From contig DATBAT010000493.1 of assembly GCA_036271375.1 (NCBI GenBank), positions 1 to 6,935 of the forward strand: 6,935 bases of DNA. The letters run 5' to 3'. Positions 4,010 through 6,935 of the stretch are shown here, in pieces. Source of the stretch: DATBAT01 sp036271375. GTDB lineage: Bacteria; Acidobacteriota; Terriglobia; Terriglobales; Acidobacteriaceae. Under the pieces are notes generated by a model. That model saw nothing but the letters and a program-made list of their open reading frames with translations. It was not told the origin of the DNA and did not search any database. Positions within the stretch are counted from its first letter, which is position 1, and every line of letters starts with the position of its first letter. The position numbers were made by a program, and so were the translations under genes.

Positions 4010-6935
4010 TGCGCTTACCCAAGCTGGCACTGTTCATCCTGCCACTGTTCATCCTGACGCTGATGAGCCTTTCCTCGTTCGCCGTGGACAAGAAAGTCTA
4101 CTTCTCGGTCACCACCAGCAAGACTTTCAGTCCCACCGAGAAGCCTAAGATTCAGCTCTACGCGCACGACGTGGACGCTCTGGAGTTCCGCGTCTATAGC
4201 CTGCGAGATCCTCTTAAGTTTTTTCAGAAACTGGACGACGTTCATCAATTCGGCCCTCAGCATTCGCCCCGAGAACAAGTCGACGAACGTACATGGCTCG
4301 AGCGCTTTCACGACTGGAAGATGTCCCTCTGGCACTGGATTCGCAATTTCTTCCGCAGCCAGTACTCCGCCGAGTCACGGGCGCAGATTCGCGAGCAACA
4401 TTCACAAGGCGCGCAGCGCAGCAATGTCAGCGGAGCCTCAAGTTTTGCGGGTGTACCACTTCTAAACTCGCAGCAACTGGTGGCGCGCTGGCACATGCAG
4501 TTGCCGCCAAAGTATGTTAGCGAATCGTCCGATGTCCCCGTCGATTCCCTTCCCTCGGGCGCTTACGTGGTCGAGGTCACCGATGGCACCTACCGCGCCT
4601 ACACTGTGTTGCTGGTTTCGCAACTCGCGTTGGTCACGAAATCTTCCAGTGGACACCTTCTTGCATTCGCCGCCGACCGCGACAAGGGCGAGCCCATATC
4701 CGCGGTTACCGTCACGACATGGCGACACAAGAAAGTTGCGACGCAATTCACCACCAGCGCGCAGGGCATCGGTGAAGCCACGATCGTTCCCGACACCGCC
4801 GACGCACCGCCCAACGACTACGGCTCGGAATGGGTTCTGGCGCAGCACGGCGATGACGTGGCCCTGGTCGCGCCTTACTCGCTCAACCTAAGCAGCAATC
4901 CCGACCAGGACTGGCGCGGTTACGTTTACACCGATCGTCCCGTATACCGTCCCGGCGACACGGTGCAGTTCAAGGCGATCCTCCGCAAGCAAGACGGCGG
5001 CAAACTCCTGCTTCCTTCCGAGCGCGAAGTACAAATTAAAATCGAGGACTCCGCGCAGCAAACCATTCTGCAAAAGACTTTTACGCTTTCACCCTTCGGA
5101 ACCCTCAACGGATCGCTCGACCTCCCGGCCACCGCCGCACTGGGATACTGCTCCATCAGTCTTTCCAAGGGCTATGTCTCCGGCAGTTTTCAAGTTGAGG
5201 AATACAAGAAGCCGGAATATTTTGTAAAGGTCACTCCGGAATCGCCGCGCGTCCTGCAAGGAGGCAGTATGAAAGCCACCATCGAAGCCCGCTACTACTT
5301 CGGCGAGCCGGTGGCAAACGCGAAGGTGAAGTACGTTGTCCATACACAACGCTCCTACTACTTCAGTGACGACGATGACGAATCTGGTGGGGCTGCGGAA
5401 GGCGGCGGAGACAAGGGCTCTCCAGACGACTCGCGCTACTTCTATGGCGACCAGATTCTTGACGCCGAAGGCAAGCTCGACGCCAATGGCCGGCTGGTGG
5501 TCAGCATCCCCACGCGAGTTGAGGACAAATACAAAATCGACACCGACTATCGGGTGGAAGCCCGTGTCACCGACGCCGCCAACCGCGAGATCGCTGGACA
5601 CAACGCCTTCCTGGCTACTTACGGAAATTTCCACGTCGAAGTAAACGCGCAAAGCTACATTTACAAACAAGGGGAGAGCGGACAGTTCACGGTGCAGGCG
5701 TCAGACTACGACAAGAATCCCGTTACAACACCAGTCCATCTCGACGTGATCAGCTCGACATACGGCAAGAATCCCAAGGTTATGAAATCAGCCGACGCGC
5801 AAACCGACGCCAACGGATTCACCCAGGTTTCGCTCCCGTTGCCGCAATCAGGATCATTCACCGTGCGCGTCACCGCGCCAACGCCCAGCGGCCGCAAAGT
5901 AACCGGCGGCACCTGGGTGTGGGTCGCAGGAACCAACGAACAGACATGGGGAGGCGAAAACCGCACGCTGCAGCTGGTTGCAGACAAAAAGTCTTACAAG
6001 GTAGGCGATGTTGCACACGTGCTGGTCAACGGCACACTTCCCAAAGCTACGGTGCTGTTCACCACCGAAGGTGGCAGCGTGCTGACCAAACAACTTCTTC
6101 ACACTACCGGCGCAAACATCACGGTCGACGTTCCCATCACCGTGGAAAGCCAACCCAACCTTTATGCGTCAGCGGTGTTCATTTGGAAAGGCGAAATTTA
6201 TCAGGGAGCGAAAAGCCTCAACGTCCCTCCAGTCGAACGCCGGCTGAAGATCGACATCACCCCGGTGAAGCAGCAGTTTGTTCCCGGAGAGGCGGCCCAA
6301 TACAACATCACCGCTAAAGACTGGACCGGCAAACCCGTCCAGGCGGAAGTCAGTGTCGGCGTGGTGGACGACGCCATCTATGCGGTTCAACCCGACATGG
6401 CAGGTGACATCGTCCGCGCCTTCTACGGCCAGCGCGAGAATATGGTGCAGACCCAGAGTTCTTTCGAATTCTTTTTTCATGGAGAAGCGGGCAATCGCTC
6501 GATGCAACTGGCTGGAGAAGGCCGCGGAGTCGGTGGAGGTGGCGGCGGAGGTTACCGTGCTCTCGCGCAGGTTAAGTCCACAGAATTCGTCCAGCCGAAA
6601 ATCCGCAAAGCCTTCCCCGACACGGCCTTCTGGCAGGCGTCCGTGCGCACCGACGCCAACGGCCAGGCCACCGCAAAACTTGAGTTCCCCGATTCGCTCA
6701 CCACGTGGCGCACTACAGTCCGCGCTATTACCGTCGACACCCGCAGCGGATGGGCGGTCAACCGCGTTCTGGTTCGCAAGAACCTGATGGTCCGCCTCGC
6801 CGTCCCCCGCTTCTTCCGCGCCGGAGATCAGGTCACGGTCTCCGCCATCGTTCACAACTATCTCGAGTCCGCAAAAACTGCGCGTGTATCGCTCGATACC
6901 ACTGGCGTCGACATCATCGACGGTGCCACGCGCGA
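4009..6935 (+). CDS. Alpha-2-macroglobulin family protein, N-terminal ~975 residues (3' end outside window)
   Basis: Bacterial A2M homologue, a large envelope protein thought to trap proteases, here in the YfaS-like context beside DUF1175. The frame is open without a stop from ATG 4009 to the right edge. The signal peptide is residues 1-25 (Arg2, Lys5, long Leu/Phe/Ile core, likely cleavage after 'SFA'). No lipobox Cys follows, so the protein is probably soluble in the periplasm or secreted. A first macroglobulin-like domain lies at about 28-210 and contains a Trp/Arg-rich, probably helical insert at 96-131. The MG2 signature 'YTDRPVYRPGDTVQFKA' is at 307-323. 'VEEYKKPEYFVKV' (396-408) leads into further MG domains. 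'VSVGVVDDAIYAV' (782-794) precedes a bait-like, glycine-rich stretch (about 797-865). The A2M family signature follows: 'FPDTAFWQ' (869-876), 'FPDSLTTWRTTVRA' (893-906) and 'VPRFFRAGDQV' (932-942). The thioester and complement-like domains of a full protein (usually 1500-2000 residues) would lie beyond the window, so thioester chemistry cannot be assessed. The start is set by a strong GGAGG site and coupling to the upstream gene. Confidence 0.92.
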   Translation, partial: MRLPKLALFILPLFILTLMSLSSFAVDKKVYFSVTTSKTFSPTEKPKIQLYAHDVDALEFRVYSLRDPLKFFQKLDDVHQFGPQHSPREQVDERTWLERFHDWKMSLWHWIRNFFRSQYSAESRAQIREQHSQGAQRSNVSGASSFAGVPLLNSQQLVARWHMQLPPKYVSESSDVPVDSLPSGAYVVEVTDGTYRAYTVLLVSQLALVTKSSSGHLLAFAADRDKGEPISAVTVTTWRHKKVATQFTTSAQGIGEATIVPDTADAPPNDYGSEWVLAQHGDDVALVAPYSLNLSSNPDQDWRGYVYTDRPVYRPGDTVQFKAILRKQDGGKLLLPSEREVQIKIEDSAQQTILQKTFTLSPFGTLNGSLDLPATAALGYCSISLSKGYVSGSFQVEEYKKPEYFVKVTPESPRVLQGGSMKATIEARYYFGEPVANAKVKYVVHTQRSYYFSDDDDESGGAAEGGGDKGSPDDSRYFYGDQILDAEGKLDANGRLVVSIPTRVEDKYKIDTDYRVEARVTDAANREIAGHNAFLATYGNFHVEVNAQSYIYKQGESGQFTVQASDYDKNPVTTPVHLDVISSTYGKNPKVMKSADAQTDANGFTQVSLPLPQSGSFTVRVTAPTPSGRKVTGGTWVWVAGTNEQTWGGENRTLQLVADKKSYKVGDVAHVLVNGTLPKATVLFTTEGGSVLTKQLLHTTGANITVDVPITVESQPNLYASAVFIWKGEIYQGAKSLNVPPVERRLKIDITPVKQQFVPGEAAQYNITAKDWTGKPVQAEVSVGVVDDAIYAVQPDMAGDIVRAFYGQRENMVQTQSSFEFFFHGEAGNRSMQLAGEGRGVGGGGGGGYRALAQVKSTEFVQPKIRKAFPDTAFWQASVRTDANGQATAKLEFPDSLTTWRTTVRAITVDTRSGWAVNRVLVRKNLMVRLAVPRFFRAGDQVTVSAIVHNYLESAKTARVSLDTTGVDIIDGATR
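4027..4056 (+). repeat. In-frame 15-bp tandem duplication in the signal peptide
   Basis: Two adjacent 15-base units, GCACTGTTCATCCTG and CCACTGTTCATCCTG, differ only at the first base. They encode A-L-F-I-L then P-L-F-I-L, so the duplication lengthens the hydrophobic core of the A2M signal peptide by five residues without changing the frame. Confidence 0.85.
5365..5430 (+). other. Acidic, glycine-rich loop within the A2M protein
   Basis: Residues 453-474 of the A2M protein contain four Asp and a Glu in a row (454-458), then mainly Gly, Ala, Ser and further acids. Aromatic stretches flank it on both sides ('YYF' 450-452, 'YFY' 477-479). It looks like a disordered loop joining two beta strands of a macroglobulin domain. 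It might bind a divalent cation or act as an exposed protease-sensitive loop; both are inference. Confidence 0.55.
6397..6603 (+). other. Candidate bait region of the A2M protein
   Basis: Residues about 797-865 lie between the 'VVDDAIYAV' strand and the 'FPDTAFWQ' motif, where macroglobulins carry the protease-cleaved bait region inside MG6. The segment is rich in varied protease targets (Arg, Phe, Tyr, Met and Leu) and includes seven glycines in a row (842-848, bases 6532-6552) after 'GEGRGV'. Its composition differs from the beta-strand domains on either side. The limits are approximate. Confidence 0.6.

Noticed and set aside
5089..5670. 193-codon minus-strand open frame
   Set aside because: It lies antisense to A2M coding sequence. 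Its Val-rich make-up mirrors GAC/AAC/GCC codons on the other strand rather than a real protein.
6169..6855. 228-codon minus-strand open frame
   Set aside because: It lies wholly opposite the A2M gene, whose family motifs in this stretch are clear. No domain is recognisable on the minus strand.
4009..6935. Thioester motif (CxEQ) in the A2M protein
   Set aside because: It is not present in the visible 975 residues. It would be expected further downstream, so neither presence nor absence can be claimed.

Overview
The window is about 57% GC by eye, densely coded, and every supported gene lies on the + strand. It holds the 3' end of a D-2-hydroxyacid dehydrogenase gene, a complete exported glycoside hydrolase of the glycogen-debranching (amylo-alpha-1,6-glucosidase) type, a complete DUF1175 lipoprotein, and the first ~975 codons of an alpha-2-macroglobulin (A2M) gene that runs off the right edge. 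Signal peptides, a lipobox and the A2M/DUF1175 pair point to a Gram-negative (diderm) bacterium. Codon use and overall flavour suggest Acidobacteriota (Terriglobia), but that is inference and not shown by any marker gene here.

Layout: (1) 1-388, dehydrogenase C-terminus. (2) 389-476, an 88-bp spacer with no convincing promoter or terminator, ending in a ribosome binding site before a TTG start. (3) 477-3017, secreted six-hairpin glycosidase. (4) 3018-3178, a 161-bp spacer with a perfect 6-3-6 dyad (3065-3079) and a sigma-54-like -24/-12 element (3142-3158). It has no clear intrinsic terminator. (5) 3179-4009, DUF1175 lipoprotein with NlpC/P60-like Cys/His positions. (6) 4009-6935, A2M, whose ATG shares one base with the stop of the previous gene, so the two are probably translationally coupled.

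The DUF1175-A2M pair matches the arrangement of E. coli yfaT-yfaS. Both products are predicted to be exported, one lipid-anchored and one with an ordinary signal peptide. The pair probably forms an envelope module: a large protease-trapping or structural macroglobulin plus a small papain-fold-like partner of unknown substrate. The spacer before it carries two regulatory-looking elements, suggesting it is controlled separately from the glycosidase. The A2M sequence stops before the region where a thioester (CxEQ) would lie, so the thioester status cannot be judged here. No RNA gene, insertion sequence, CRISPR array or phage element was seen.
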